A stretch of 39,188 nt of DNA from Deltaproteobacteria bacterium (GTDB taxonomy: Bacteria; JACQOV01). The notes beneath the pieces are model-generated. The model saw nothing but the letters and a program-made list of their open reading frames with translations. It was not told the DNA's origin and searched no databases. Positions 17,737 to 26,671 of the stretch are shown piece by piece. Position 1 is the first letter of the stretch; every line of letters begins with the position of its first letter. Both the position numbers and the translations under genes were made by a program. The stretch spans positions 1-39,188 of the forward strand of contig JACQOV010000100.1 in assembly GCA_016202395.1 (NCBI GenBank). Direction: 5' to 3'.

Positions 17737-19019
17737 AGCGCAGGATTACATTGATCGCTTTTCTGATGTCTTTCGCATTGGCTTGGGCGGAAGAGAAGCA
17801 GGATGGAGAAAAATTAGAGCAGCTGGAACAGAAGGTGGACGTCCTTACTCAGGAGATTGAACGGATCCGCCTGGGTGAGGTCGTCGAGCCGACGTTGGAG
17901 TCGGCCTATGGCTTAGGTCCAGCTGCCTCTAAAGTCTATCATGTGAAAAAAGGGGTGTCTATCGCCGGTTATGGAGAGATGGTTTACAAGAATTTCTCTT
18001 CAGAGCGAGAAGATGGGACCGACTCTGGAGCGACAGACCAGATTGATCTCCTCCGAGCGGTTCTTTACACCGGATACAAATTCACCGATAAGATCCTCTT
18101 GAACTCCGAGATCGAGTTTGAACATGCGGGGGAAGAGGTGAGTGTGGAGTTTGCTTACATCGATTACAATGCTTGGCCTGAGCTCGGGTTTCGGGCCGGT
18201 ATGGTTTTGATTCCGGTGGGACTGATTAACGAACAGCATGAGCCGATTGCGTTTCACGGCGCCAATCGCCCCAATGTGGAGCGGAACATTATTCCGACCA
18301 CTTGGAGAGAGAATGGAGCCGGAGTTTACGGAGAGATAGGTCCCTTTGTCTATCGAACTTATGTCGTTGCCGGGCTGAATGCGGAGAATTTTTCCGCAGG
18401 ATCCGGGCTTCGGAGTGGGCGTCAGAATGGCTCAGAAAGCTCCATCGAGGATGCCGCTTGGACAGCGCGTGTCGATTATGTGGGATTGCCGGGGTTGCTC
18501 GCTGGAGCCTCCACTTTTATTGGAAACTCCGGTCAAGATCCCGATGAAGATTTTGATGCCAAAGTTACCTTGTGGGATCTTCATGCGAAGTATGAATGGC
18601 AAGCTTTAGAGACTCGTGCCCTTTACACTCAAGCGACTATCACAGATGTGGGGGAGATCAATGCAATTCCACGTGAGGACACCGATGACGATGGTGAATT
18701 GGATACAGGCCTGACTGGGAATAAGTCGGTAGGTGAAAAGTTGTATGGCGGCTACCTGGAGACAGCCTACAATGTGTTCAGCCCCCTTGGTTTTAGCCAA
18801 TATTTGGCCCCCTTCTTCCGGTGGGAGCGATACAACACCCAAGAGAACGTCCCTGGCGGTTTTACGGAGAATCCGGCAAACAATCGGACGGAATTCACTT
18901 ACGGCCTGACATATAAGCCGATTGACAATCTGGCGTTGAAATTCGATTATCAGGATATGAATAACAAGGCGGATGCAGGAGTGAATCAGGTGAATCTTGG
19001 GATTGGGTATGTTTTCTAG
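17733..19019 (+). CDS. Outer-membrane porin with N-terminal coiled coil
   Basis: The 428-residue product has a signal peptide (cleavage near AWA-EE), a short coiled coil (KLEQLEQKVDVLTQEIERI), and alternating amphipathic strands typical of a 16-18-strand beta-barrel. It ends in GYVF, the C-terminal aromatic signal for the BAM complex. The barrel resembles phosphate-selective or carbohydrate porins (OprO/P superfamily) in organisation; the substrate cannot be read from sequence. In this operon, passage of iron or an iron chelate is inferred. It overlaps apbE by 4 bases. Confidence 0.85.
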   Translation: MKRRITLIAFLMSFALAWAEEKQDGEKLEQLEQKVDVLTQEIERIRLGEVVEPTLESAYGLGPAASKVYHVKKGVSIAGYGEMVYKNFSSEREDGTDSGATDQIDLLRAVLYTGYKFTDKILLNSEIEFEHAGEEVSVEFAYIDYNAWPELGFRAGMVLIPVGLINEQHEPIAFHGANRPNVERNIIPTTWRENGAGVYGEIGPFVYRTYVVAGLNAENFSAGSGLRSGRQNGSESSIEDAAWTARVDYVGLPGLLAGASTFIGNSGQDPDEDFDAKVTLWDLHAKYEWQALETRALYTQATITDVGEINAIPREDTDDDGELDTGLTGNKSVGEKLYGGYLETAYNVFSPLGFSQYLAPFFRWERYNTQENVPGGFTENPANNRTEFTYGLTYKPIDNLALKFDYQDMNNKADAGVNQVNLGIGYVF

Positions 19020-19704
19020 ATTGAGCCTAAACATCTTGACCCAGCGGGTCCTGTCATGGGGCTTCCCCCAGGCGTGCTCCACGGTCCGCCAGCCCGCAGC
19101 AGCTACGCTGCAAGCGTTGCTGGCGGGCGCGCCTGGGGGGCCCCCGCCCCATGCCACCCGCTGGGTCGAGTGGTTCTTTGTATTTATTTTTTCAGTCGTT
19201 TTTGTATCAGATGTGGAGGCGAGGGTTTATTTGACGCAGGAGAAGGCTCTCGAACTTGCCTTTGGAAAAGAAGGAGGCATTGAACGGAAAACGCTTTTTT
19301 TAACGGAGGAGCAAGCAAGCGCTATCGAACAGGCGGCGAAAAGCAGATTAGGGACGCGTGTCGTCACCTACTATGTGGGGATTCAAGAGAAAAAACCGAT
19401 CGGTTATGCCTTCTTTATGACCGACACCGTTCGGACCATGCCAGCCACAATCATGGTGGTGGTCAATCCCGATGCGACAGTTCGATTTGTGGAGATTCTC
19501 GCCTTTTATGAGCCGGAGGATTACAAACCGCATCTCCGTTGGTTAAAGTTGTGGGGGGATAAAAAACTTGAGGAAGATCTTGCGATTCGACGAGACATCC
19601 CCAACCTCTCTGGGGCCACGCTTACCGCCCGGACTATTCAAGACGCGGTCCGGCGTTCTTTAGCGATTTTCCAGATTGCTATCCTGAAGGAGAATAGATC
19701 GTGA
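18997..19704 (+). CDS. Membrane-anchored FMN-binding domain protein, covalent flavin
   Basis: The FMN-binding domain ends with SGATLT at 19609-19626, whose last Thr is the expected attachment site for FMN by ApbE, as in NqrC/RnfG. A hydrophobic segment encoded at about 19165-19215 (WFFVFIFSVVFVSDVEA) is the export signal or anchor. The start is uncertain: no ATG or GTG lies in frame close to that segment. The frame runs back through palindromic element D to a TTG at 18997 (AGGTG just before) or an ATG at 19009, inside the porin gene. If so, ~55 extra residues precede the anchor. Alternatively a TTG or CTG inside the palindrome is used. Confidence 0.85.
   Translation: MGLGMFSRLSLNILTQRVLSWGFPQACSTVRQPAAATLQALLAGAPGGPPPHATRWVEWFFVFIFSVVFVSDVEARVYLTQEKALELAFGKEGGIERKTLFLTEEQASAIEQAAKSRLGTRVVTYYVGIQEKKPIGYAFFMTDTVRTMPATIMVVVNPDATVRFVEILAFYEPEDYKPHLRWLKLWGDKKLEEDLAIRRDIPNLSGATLTARTIQDAVRRSLAIFQIAILKENRS
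19038..19167 (+). repeat. GC-rich palindromic element D between porin and FMN-binding genes
   Basis: The ends GACCCAGCGGGT (19038-19049) and ACCCGCTGGGTC (19156-19167) are perfect 12-bp inverted repeats. Inner arms also pair with small interruptions (CATGGGGC, CCCCCAGGCG, CGCCAGC), down to GCAGC-AGCTAC-GCTGC at 19096-19111. It is 130 bp long and clearly richer in G+C than its neighbours. The core lacks the GTAC found in elements A-C. It starts 18 bases after the porin stop and is read in frame by the FMN-binding ORF. Confidence 0.8.
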
Positions 19705-20189
19705 AGTACATGCAGAATGGTAAATTTCAGAATCACCCTCTCATGCGATTGACGCTTCTCTTCACGCTTCTCTTCTTAACGGGGCTTTGGTTGACTCACC
19801 TCTTTCTTTATTTTTCTAAGATGGGTCTCGCTCCTCAATCGGTGGTTGATTACTATCTCGGATTGGAAGCCGAGTATCGCGTCCCCCGAAGCTTCGATTC
19901 CATGTTAGAAGTGACGCACATGCATCTCCCCATGATGGCCGTTGTGATTTTGTTACTCACCCATCTTTTAATCTTCGCCCCTTTTTCATCCCAATTTAAG
20001 ATCTTTTTTATCTCGGTCTCTTTTCTCTCGGCGTTTTTCAATGAAATGTCGGGATGGCTCGTCCGTTTCGTGAGCCCTTATTTTGCCATTCTCAAGGTCG
20101 TCTCTTTCCTTACCTTTCAGGTGTCGCTGGCTTTTCTGATTTTTGCTATGGTTTGGTTTTTAACACGGAGGCCTAACAATGGGGACTAA
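19701..20189 (+). CDS. Four-helix membrane protein with conserved-looking His residues, unknown family
   Basis: The 162-residue protein has four hydrophobic stretches (about residues 16-38, 76-94, 97-115 and 128-156). His residues sit in or at the edge of the first two: H33, H73, H75 and H88. These could ligate b-type heme, but no family signature is recognised. The start is GTG at 19701, overlapping the FMN-binding stop, with AAGGAG before it; an ATG at 19710 is possible. It overlaps the FTR1 fusion gene by 11 bases. Its place between a flavoprotein and a cytochrome-permease suggests a membrane electron carrier; this is inference. Confidence 0.8.
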   Translation: MKYMQNGKFQNHPLMRLTLLFTLLFLTGLWLTHLFLYFSKMGLAPQSVVDYYLGLEAEYRVPRSFDSMLEVTHMHLPMMAVVILLLTHLLIFAPFSSQFKIFFISVSFLSAFFNEMSGWLVRFVSPYFAILKVVSFLTFQVSLAFLIFAMVWFLTRRPNNGD

Positions 20190-22434
20190 GGCTTTTTTGA
20201 GTTTAATCTCTCTTCTCATCCTCTCTTGGGCGTCGGCCGCTGATGATGTGCAGGAGCGCGTTCAAAGGACTGCGTTTATCTTGAACGTCACGATTCAGGA
20301 ATATAAAGAAGGAGTAGAGGCCGGAGAGATTGTTAATTCCATAGAATACGAAGAAGCGCTCAGTTTCTTCAACGAAGCCGGAAAGCAGTTTGAAAGTTTA
20401 AAAAATACCGTCTCGTTAGATCCCGCGGTTCAGTCCGATCTCGATCAACGTTTGCAACTCCTCTCCCAATGGATTCAAGAGCGGGCCGACGAAGGGATGT
20501 TGGCTTCATTTTCAGCTCAGTGGGGGGAAGATCTCGCAAAAGCTTTTAAAGTGGGTCTCAATCTTCTACCGAAAGGAAAACCCTCCATAAGTTCTGGAGC
20601 CAAGCTTTATCAGGAAAAGTGTTCTCTCTGTCATGGCTCCATGGGGGGAGGAGATGGCCCCGCTGCGGCAGGTTTGGAGCCGAAGCCGGCCCACTTTAAT
20701 GATCCCGAGCGGATGGGGAATCGCTCGCCTCAAGATCTTTTTCAGATTATTACTGTCGGAATTAAAGGGACATCGATGGTGGCTTGGGAGAATCAACTCA
20801 GTGAGGTCGAGCGATGGGATCTTGCCTCCATTTTGCACCTCTTTTTGGGTTCTCCCGATATATTGGCAAGAGGGGAGAAGGTTCACCCATCATTGAAGGA
20901 TCAACTCCCTTCTTCTTTTCAAGATTGGCAACAACTTTTGCAATGGAGCGACGATGAGTTTGTTATTCAATTCAATGAGCAGATACCAAATCATTCTTAC
21001 ACGACCGAGGATCTTCGCGCGCTCGCTTTGTATCTCCGCTCTCAGACCCTCTCCGGAGAGGGATTTCTAAAAGAATCTTCAGGAGTGGATGGAGTGGAAT
21101 CAACCCTCACTACAGTTCGTCAAACGTTGGGAGCGGCCCTCGATCGGTATCGCCAGCGGGATATCGACGAGGCCAAATCCTTAGCCTTGGATGCTTATCT
21201 CCATTTCGAAGCGGTCGAATCAAAACTCCGCGTGAAAGATCCAGAGTTGGCAAGCGAGCTCGAAATGAAATTTTCGGAGATCCAAATAGGGATATCCGAT
21301 CGACGGCCCTGGGATGAAATCGATGAAAAGGGGGATGAGATCTTCCATGGGTTGAATGCCACCCAACAGATTTTAAGCGAGAAAAGCTCTCCTTCTATCC
21401 TTTTCGTTCAGTCCCTCTCCATTATTGTTCGCGAGGGATTTGAGGCGATGTTAATTATCGCCGCTTTGATCGCATTCCTCCTTCGATTACAACACAAGGA
21501 TAAACTCCGTTTTGTTTATTGGGGAACCGGCATTGGAGTTCTGGCTTCCTTCTTAACGGCATGGTTATTACAAGGACTTTTTACGATCTCTCCGGCGAAT
21601 CAAGAGGTTTTAGAAGGGATGACGATGCTGGTTGCTGTTGCAGTCCTCTTCTATGTTTCCCACTGGATCTTGGCAAAAGCGGAGGTCGAAAAATGGCAGG
21701 AATTTATCCAGAAGCGGACTCAAAGCGCTTTAAAGACAGGGAGTGGAATCGCTTTGGGCTTTGTTGCTTTTTTAGCGGTGTATCGCGAGGGATTTGAAAC
21801 CGTCCTTTTCTACAATGCCCTTTTTGGCTTTGCTGAGAATGGAACATTCCCCGTGGTCTCTGGTTTTGGGGTAGGGCTTCTAGTCCTCCTGGCCCTCTTT
21901 CTTCTTTTTTATCGCTTTCAGGTGAAGATCCCTCTGCGCGAATTTTTCCTCGTTACCAGTTTCATCCTTTACTTCTTAGCTTTTGTTTTCATGGGGCGTG
22001 GACTCCATGAACTTCAAGAGGCCGGTTGGCTGGCAGCACGAGGAATTCCTGGGGTCCCTGCAATTCCATTCTTGGGACTCTATCCCACCTTTGAAACGGT
22101 TTTGGGCCAATCGCTTTTGTTGTTCGCTTTGTTACTGGGGGTCCTCTATGTTTTTGTGATTCAACCCGGGGGCGAAAGGAAAAAACTTTTACAACAGACG
22201 CGCCATATCGAAAAGGATATGATGACACTCCATGCGATGCAAGAAGAGATCTCGCGTCGAGTCGAACAATATCAGAAGATAGCGGCAGTTCCCCCTGACA
22301 TTCTAAAAGAGCTTCAAGACCTCGACACCAAAATCCATGAGCTGATGGATCATGCAAGCCATCTCGAGTCCGAACTCCTCGATTATTTTGAAGAGCTTGG
22401 CGCCAAAACCTGGGGCGCCATCCATAGAAAATAA
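20179..22434 (+). CDS. Cytochrome c-FTR1 family iron permease fusion
   Basis: The 751-residue product has a signal peptide (to ~residue 20), a helical periplasmic region, and a c-type heme motif C148-S-L-C-H152 with M200 as a likely axial ligand. A second helical periplasmic region follows. From ~residue 405 there is an FTR1 permease domain of about seven membrane helices with the two iron-transport motifs R418-E-G-F-E and R536-E-G-F-E. The C-terminus is a coiled coil (residues ~665-750). FTR1 proteins import iron coupled to a redox step. The fused heme domain may do that step or take electrons from the flavoprotein upstream. The same fusion is known in other bacteria. Confidence 0.93.
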   Translation: MGTKAFLSLISLLILSWASAADDVQERVQRTAFILNVTIQEYKEGVEAGEIVNSIEYEEALSFFNEAGKQFESLKNTVSLDPAVQSDLDQRLQLLSQWIQERADEGMLASFSAQWGEDLAKAFKVGLNLLPKGKPSISSGAKLYQEKCSLCHGSMGGGDGPAAAGLEPKPAHFNDPERMGNRSPQDLFQIITVGIKGTSMVAWENQLSEVERWDLASILHLFLGSPDILARGEKVHPSLKDQLPSSFQDWQQLLQWSDDEFVIQFNEQIPNHSYTTEDLRALALYLRSQTLSGEGFLKESSGVDGVESTLTTVRQTLGAALDRYRQRDIDEAKSLALDAYLHFEAVESKLRVKDPELASELEMKFSEIQIGISDRRPWDEIDEKGDEIFHGLNATQQILSEKSSPSILFVQSLSIIVREGFEAMLIIAALIAFLLRLQHKDKLRFVYWGTGIGVLASFLTAWLLQGLFTISPANQEVLEGMTMLVAVAVLFYVSHWILAKAEVEKWQEFIQKRTQSALKTGSGIALGFVAFLAVYREGFETVLFYNALFGFAENGTFPVVSGFGVGLLVLLALFLLFYRFQVKIPLREFFLVTSFILYFLAFVFMGRGLHELQEAGWLAARGIPGVPAIPFLGLYPTFETVLGQSLLLFALLLGVLYVFVIQPGGERKKLLQQTRHIEKDMMTLHAMQEEISRRVEQYQKIAAVPPDILKELQDLDTKIHELMDHASHLESELLDYFEELGAKTWGAIHRK

Positions 22435-22908
22435 TTACGGCTTCTTCGCTAAATAAACCACGTCGTGGTCTCGGGCGTGGTCCACGACCCTGATTCCAAA
22501 GCCATCCCCTGGCTTGGCCGTTTGAACTTTCTGATGTTCAATCTCCATGGACTCCACCATCTGGTAAAAATCGGAGGTGTGCCCTTTTATGTGAATCCGA
22601 TCCCCCACGGAGAGAGAGCCCTTATCGAGTTCCACCACCGCAACCTGAAGATGACTGTAATAGTGGATTACTTTTCCTACCGGGATCTCCCCTTTAGGAA
22701 CAGGGGGAACTGCCGGTGGAGGAGAGGGTTTGGTTTTCTTGAGTTTAGGAGCCGGAGCCTTTTTTACTTTTTTGGCTTTTGGGGCGGCCTTTTGGGTGAC
22801 CTTCTTTGTGATCTTCTTTTTGGCTTTGGCCGCTTTTTTCTTTGGAGCGGCTCGTTTCTTTAAGGTTTTTAGGGTCTTTTTGGCCTTCTTCTTTGCGCGT
22901 TTTTTCAT
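22435..22908 (-). CDS. Histone H1-like Lys-rich tail fused to an EF-Tu domain-2-like barrel
   Basis: From the ATG at 22908, preceded on the minus strand by AAGGAG, the protein has 157 residues. The first ~65 are almost only Lys, Ala, Pro and Thr, like bacterial histone H1-like tails. The last ~80 (GEIPVGKVIHYYSHLQVAVVEL onward, with GDRIHIKGHTSDF and KPGDGFGIRV) resemble the second domain of translational GTPases, known also as small stand-alone 'translation factor-like' proteins. Binding of nucleic acid or ribosome is inferred; no GTPase domain is present. Its stop directly abuts the FTR1 stop, leaving no room for a separate terminator. Confidence 0.75.
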   Translation of the reverse strand: MKKRAKKKAKKTLKTLKKRAAPKKKAAKAKKKITKKVTQKAAPKAKKVKKAPAPKLKKTKPSPPPAVPPVPKGEIPVGKVIHYYSHLQVAVVELDKGSLSVGDRIHIKGHTSDFYQMVESMEIEHQKVQTAKPGDGFGIRVVDHARDHDVVYLAKKP

Positions 22909-23036
22909 GGAAGCACTCCTTGTTTTGGCGTTTCGGCGTAACATATCAAAACCAAAGACGATTGTAAATTAGTGTTGCGCTAGATTTTGGGGTTTATTTC
23001 GTGGTATGAGGATGGAACACGAAAAGGAGGGGTTTT

Positions 23037-23738
23037 ATGCCCGATTCTTGGCCAGATTCTTGCATGGTTCAGGTTGATTCAGTTCGGAAGAGTTATCGGA
23101 TGGGAGAGGTGGATACGCCTGTTTTGGAAGATGTTTCTCTCCAAATTCGTCAGGGGGAGTGGGTGGTTATCCTGGGGGTTTCAGGTTCGGGAAAGACCAC
23201 TTTGCTCAATCTAATTGGGGCCTTAGATCGCCCCGATTCGGGCAAGGTTACCGTGGATGGGGAGGAGATTAGCCACCTCAATCGTTGGGAGAGGACCGAT
23301 TTCCGCCGTCGAAAAGTTGGTTTTATCTTTCAGTTCTATAATCTGATCCCAACGCTCACGGCTCAAGAAAACGTGGAGACGGTGTTGGAGCTCATCGGAA
23401 TTCGGGGAGAAGCCCTGCACGCGCGCGCGAGAGGCTATCTGGAGGCGGTGGGGTTAAAAGGGAAGGAAGAAAAATTCCCCTCTCAGCTCTCCGGTGGAGA
23501 ACAGCAAAGGGTGGCCATTGCCCGAGCTTTAGCCAAAGAGCCGAGTCTGGTGTTGGCCGATGAGCCGACAGGGAACCTCGATGAGCGGACCAGTAATCAG
23601 GTGATCGAGCTGATGTCGGAGCTTAAAAAACGGACTGGAACTACCTTTGTGATCGTGACTCACAACCGCAAGCTTGGAGAGATTGCCGACCGAGTGGTGG
23701 AGTTGCATCTAGGGCGCGTTGTGGAGGCCAAAGCTTGA
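23037..23738 (+). CDS. ABC transporter ATP-binding protein, LolD/MacB type
   Basis: The 233-residue ATPase has Walker A G47-V-S-G-S-G-K-T54, a Q-loop in [13 protein letters not shown], signature L151-S-G-G-E-Q-Q-R, Walker B with D175-E176, D-loop GNLDE and switch H209. The IFQFYNLIP wording and length place it in the MacB/LolD/FtsE group that partners FtsX-type permeases. These usually move lipids, lipoproteins or peptides by mechanotransmission rather than by ordinary import. The ATG follows AAAGGAGG. Its stop overlaps the TTG of the permease gene. Confidence 0.93.
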   Translation: MPDSWPDSCMVQVDSVRKSYRMGEVDTPVLEDVSLQIRQGEWVVILGVSGSGKTTLLNLIGALDRPDSGKVTVDGEEISHLNRWERTDFRRRKVGFIFQFYNLIPTLTAQENVETVLELIGIRGEALHARARGYLEAVGLKGKEEKFPSQLSGGEQQRVAIARALAKEPSLVLADEPTGNLDERTSNQVIELMSELKKRTGTTFVIVTHNRKLGEIADRVVELHLGRVVEAKA

Positions 23739-26098
23739 ATAAACTTTGGCTCAAGTCGATTCGAGATCTTCGGCAGATGTGGGGACGCGCTCTTCTGATT
23801 GCCCTCGTCGTGGGGATTGGGCTCTCTGTTTTTATTGGAATCAAAGCCTCCGTTTATAGTTTCGTTCGAACTCGCGACACCCTTTTCAACGAGCTGGCTC
23901 TGGCCGACCTTGAGATTATTGCGCAACCCCTGGCGCTCGAAGAGATCCCGGATTGGTCTCACATTCCCGGTGTGATCTCGTGGGACAAACGGTTGGTCAG
24001 CATGGGTCATATCCCGTTGCGTTCTGGGAAGACTCTGGCTACCGCCGTCTACTATCTTGATTCTGAACCCACGTTAGATCGTTTTCGAATCCTGGAGGGA
24101 AATTCTTTCCAAAAAGGGGATCTTTCACAGGGGGTGATGGAACAGGGATTGCAGAGGTATCATGGCTTTCAGGTCGGAGACTCCTTAGAGCTTGAATCGA
24201 AAGGGGGGACTCAGACCCTTAAAATTGTGGGATCCGTTTTGGCTCCAGAGTTTTTGATGGGAACGATGGATCCAAATCTTTTCGTTCCCCTCAAGGGGAG
24301 TTTGGGGGTGGTCTATCTTCCGATCGATCATGTGATCGATCTCTTCGGTTATCCTTTGTACAACAGCTTCCTTTTCCGGATCGATCCCAAAGCCGATTTT
24401 GAGAAGGTGAAGCGAGAGATTCTAAAAACCTTAGAGGGAACCCCTATCCGTCGTGTTTTGCCTAAGGCGCAGCAGCCCAGCTATCAACACCTTCAAGACG
24501 ACGTTCGAGCCATCGGTTCCTATGCCGATGCGATGGTTCTCATCTTTTCATTGGTCGCTTTTTTGGCGACCTTCCTTTCGGTGAATCGTCTGATCCAATC
24601 GCAGCGGGTGGAGATCGGCGCTTTGAGAGCTTTAGGATTCTCCACCTTTTCCATCGCTCTTTCTTACGTTTTTCTGAGCCTCGTTTTGGCGTTAGGTGGG
24701 GCTATTTTAGGAGTGCCTGCTTCCTATTGGATCCGACATCTCTTTACGCAAGTCTATCTGGAGTCGCATGGCCTTGCGATCCTCTATGGCTGGACGCCAT
24801 TGGGGACGATTCTGAAAGGAATGGTATTGGGGTGGGTTGTCACTCTTTTAGGTGTGTTGGTTCCTCTCATCGGTTTACTTCTCAAAGAGCCTCAGGAAAT
24901 TTTAAGACCCCGATCGGTTCGTGGCAAAGGGCGCTGGATTCGTGGATGGAGGCGGTTGGAGCAGGGACTCCCTCCGATCCCCGCTGGGGTCCGATTGGGA
25001 GTGCGAAACCTTTGGCGTCATCCGGGGTTGGTTGCCACCACATTGGTGTCGATCTCCTTTTCGATCGCCGCTGGTATCGGTTTTTCTATCGGGAATAACT
25101 CTCTCTATCGGACTTCCGATAAAATCTTGGCTGCGCAGAAGTGGACCCTGTTTCTCGACTTTAATGAACTCCTAGAGCCGGAAGGGTACAAACCTCTGTT
25201 GGAGTTGGAGGTGGTAGAGCAGTTTGAGCCTTATCTCCGAGGATACGTGGAGGTTTTTCATGACAGCCATTCCGTAGGACAGATGGCCGCAGGGCAGAGA
25301 GTGATGGGGATTCCTTCGGGAGATTCGATGAATCATCTCGATCTGATTCAAGGGCGGACCTTTGAGGCCGATCGCTTCGAGGTGGTGATCAATCGGTCGC
25401 TTGCGGATCGTTTAGGGGTTTGGATCGGAGATAGTGTGATTCTTGAAGGATCCCAGGGGAGGGACGATTTCATGGTGGTTGGAGTGGTTAGCAACTTTAC
25501 GTTACACACCGTATTTGCGCCATTGCCGAAGGTTCAGTCCATTTTAGGCCTCGAGGACTTCGCTTCAGGGGCTATGGTTCAAGCGGATCGTTCAGATGCG
25601 GTTGAAAGAATTTATCAGATGCCGATGGTGGGAGGGATTTTAACGAAACAGGAGTTTGAGAAAGCGACAGAGGAGATGCGCCAAGAGTTTGGCCGAATGG
25701 TGCGGCTTGCGCGATCCGTCAGCGTCGTCATCGCGCTCCTTTTTATTTTTTCGACGTTGATGTTGGGGGCTTTTGAGCGCGAGGAGGAGTACGCAACCCT
25801 TCAGGCCCTCGGTTTTGGCAGGACCGACTTTCGAAGGATGCTCTCGATAGAGTTGGTGGTGCAAGCGATCATAGGTTTAACGTTGAGTATCCCATTGGCT
25901 CTGACGATTGGAGACTTTTTGGTCTTCCAGCTGAACAAAGCCTGGGGGGTGAACCTCCATCCCTATCCGCGTGTGACCGATTTCTTCTCCGTTTTCGTTC
26001 CTGCGATTTTGGTCCTTCCCTTCACGATGATCCCCATCTTGATCTTTGTGTATCGCATCGATCTGGTCCAAGCCGTCCGCCGCCGAATTTTGGGCTAA
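23735..26098 (+). CDS. FtsX-type ABC transporter permease, two FtsX units
   Basis: The 787-residue protein starts TTG at 23735, overlapping the ATPase stop, with GGAGG at 23722. Predicted membrane helices are near residues 18-38, 265-285, 303-325, 357-380, 428-448, 660-682, 708-732 and 752-775. Two large periplasmic domains lie after helices 1 and 5, so the chain is a duplicated MacB/FtsX unit. Both halves have the conserved [11 protein letters not shown] / [13 protein letters not shown] coupling loop. It and the ATPase form one transporter; the substrate is unknown. No periplasmic adaptor or outer-membrane partner is adjacent. Confidence 0.92.
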   Translation: MNKLWLKSIRDLRQMWGRALLIALVVGIGLSVFIGIKASVYSFVRTRDTLFNELALADLEIIAQPLALEEIPDWSHIPGVISWDKRLVSMGHIPLRSGKTLATAVYYLDSEPTLDRFRILEGNSFQKGDLSQGVMEQGLQRYHGFQVGDSLELESKGGTQTLKIVGSVLAPEFLMGTMDPNLFVPLKGSLGVVYLPIDHVIDLFGYPLYNSFLFRIDPKADFEKVKREILKTLEGTPIRRVLPKAQQPSYQHLQDDVRAIGSYADAMVLIFSLVAFLATFLSVNRLIQSQRVEIGALRALGFSTFSIALSYVFLSLVLALGGAILGVPASYWIRHLFTQVYLESHGLAILYGWTPLGTILKGMVLGWVVTLLGVLVPLIGLLLKEPQEILRPRSVRGKGRWIRGWRRLEQGLPPIPAGVRLGVRNLWRHPGLVATTLVSISFSIAAGIGFSIGNNSLYRTSDKILAAQKWTLFLDFNELLEPEGYKPLLELEVVEQFEPYLRGYVEVFHDSHSVGQMAAGQRVMGIPSGDSMNHLDLIQGRTFEADRFEVVINRSLADRLGVWIGDSVILEGSQGRDDFMVVGVVSNFTLHTVFAPLPKVQSILGLEDFASGAMVQADRSDAVERIYQMPMVGGILTKQEFEKATEEMRQEFGRMVRLARSVSVVIALLFIFSTLMLGAFEREEEYATLQALGFGRTDFRRMLSIELVVQAIIGLTLSIPLALTIGDFLVFQLNKAWGVNLHPYPRVTDFFSVFVPAILVLPFTMIPILIFVYRIDLVQAVRRRILG

Positions 26099-26118
26099 GA
26101 GGGATCGACATCCTAAAT

Positions 26119-26148
26119 TTGACACGGAGGGGGCTGTGGGGGTATAAC
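26119..26148 (+). promoter_or_regulatory. Sigma-70-type promoter of the universal stress protein gene
   Basis: TTGACA (26119-26124), an 18-bp spacer, then TATAAC (26143-26148) form a good housekeeping promoter. It lies in the 69-base gap after the permease gene and 19 bases before the ATG, with GGAGG at 26159-26163. The uspA-like gene thus has its own promoter rather than relying on the ABC operon. Confidence 0.7.
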
Positions 26149-26167
26149 TCCCCTCACTGGAGGCTCT

Positions 26168-26614
26168 ATGGGCACAATGCTTCGAGTCAAAAAGATCTTG
26201 GTTCCTACCGATTTTTCTTCACATTCCGCTTTTGCTTTAGATATCGCGCAGCAGATCGCGAAGCGTTTTCACGCGAAGCTCTCTCTTTTGCATGTTTTAA
26301 TAGAACCTGCGTTCGGAATCTATGTCCCTCAAACCATCTCGGAGGGGGAACTCCGAGAAGCGGGTTTCCAAGAGGCGAAACGCCAGATGGCCCGGTTCTT
26401 AAAAAAAAGCGGAAGCAAAATTTCTCCGCGCAGTGTTGTTTATCGCTGGGGGTTATCCAGCGTTCAAATCTTGAAATTTGCTAAAGAGGAGAAAATGGAT
26501 CTCATCGTGATGGGTTCACTGGGTTGCACCAACATTTTGGATTACCTGATTGGCTCTACTGCGGAGCATGTGGTGCGTCACTCGAAGGTCCCGGTCCTCG
26601 TCGTCCGCGGTTAA
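26168..26614 (+). CDS. Universal stress protein, ATP-binding type
   Basis: The 148-residue UspA-fold protein starts KKILVPTDFSSHSAFALDIA and contains the nucleotide-binding signature G-2x-G-9x-G-S at residues 116-130 (GSLGCTNILDYLIGS). It ends with the VVRHSKVPVLVVRG strand. The intact glycine motif puts it in the ATP-binding branch. Such proteins modulate stress survival in the cytoplasm; the partner here is unknown. It is preceded by its own promoter and GGAGG. Confidence 0.92.
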   Translation: MGTMLRVKKILVPTDFSSHSAFALDIAQQIAKRFHAKLSLLHVLIEPAFGIYVPQTISEGELREAGFQEAKRQMARFLKKSGSKISPRSVVYRWGLSSVQILKFAKEEKMDLIVMGSLGCTNILDYLIGSTAEHVVRHSKVPVLVVRG

Positions 26615-26622
26615 ACACCCCA

Positions 26623-26652
26623 TTGCAAACAGGTTGGTGTTGGTGGTACAAT
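26623..26652 (+). promoter_or_regulatory. Putative promoter of the unknown membrane protein gene
   Basis: TTGCAA (26623-26628), 18-bp spacer, TACAAT (26647-26652), five of six consensus positions in the -10. Transcription would begin near 26659, about 13 bases before the ATG at 26672. The proposed leader has no recognisable ribosome-binding site, so either translation is leaderless-like or the start is further inside the gene. Confidence 0.5.
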
Positions 26653-26671
26653 CTCATCACTTCCAAACTTT

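Noticed and set aside
22465..22863. Long plus-strand ORF rich in Phe and Leu opposite the Lys-rich gene
   Set aside because: It is the complement of Lys/Ala codons (AAG, GCC) and gives a low-complexity Phe/Leu-rich chain. The minus-strand frame has a ribosome-binding site and a recognisable C-terminal domain.
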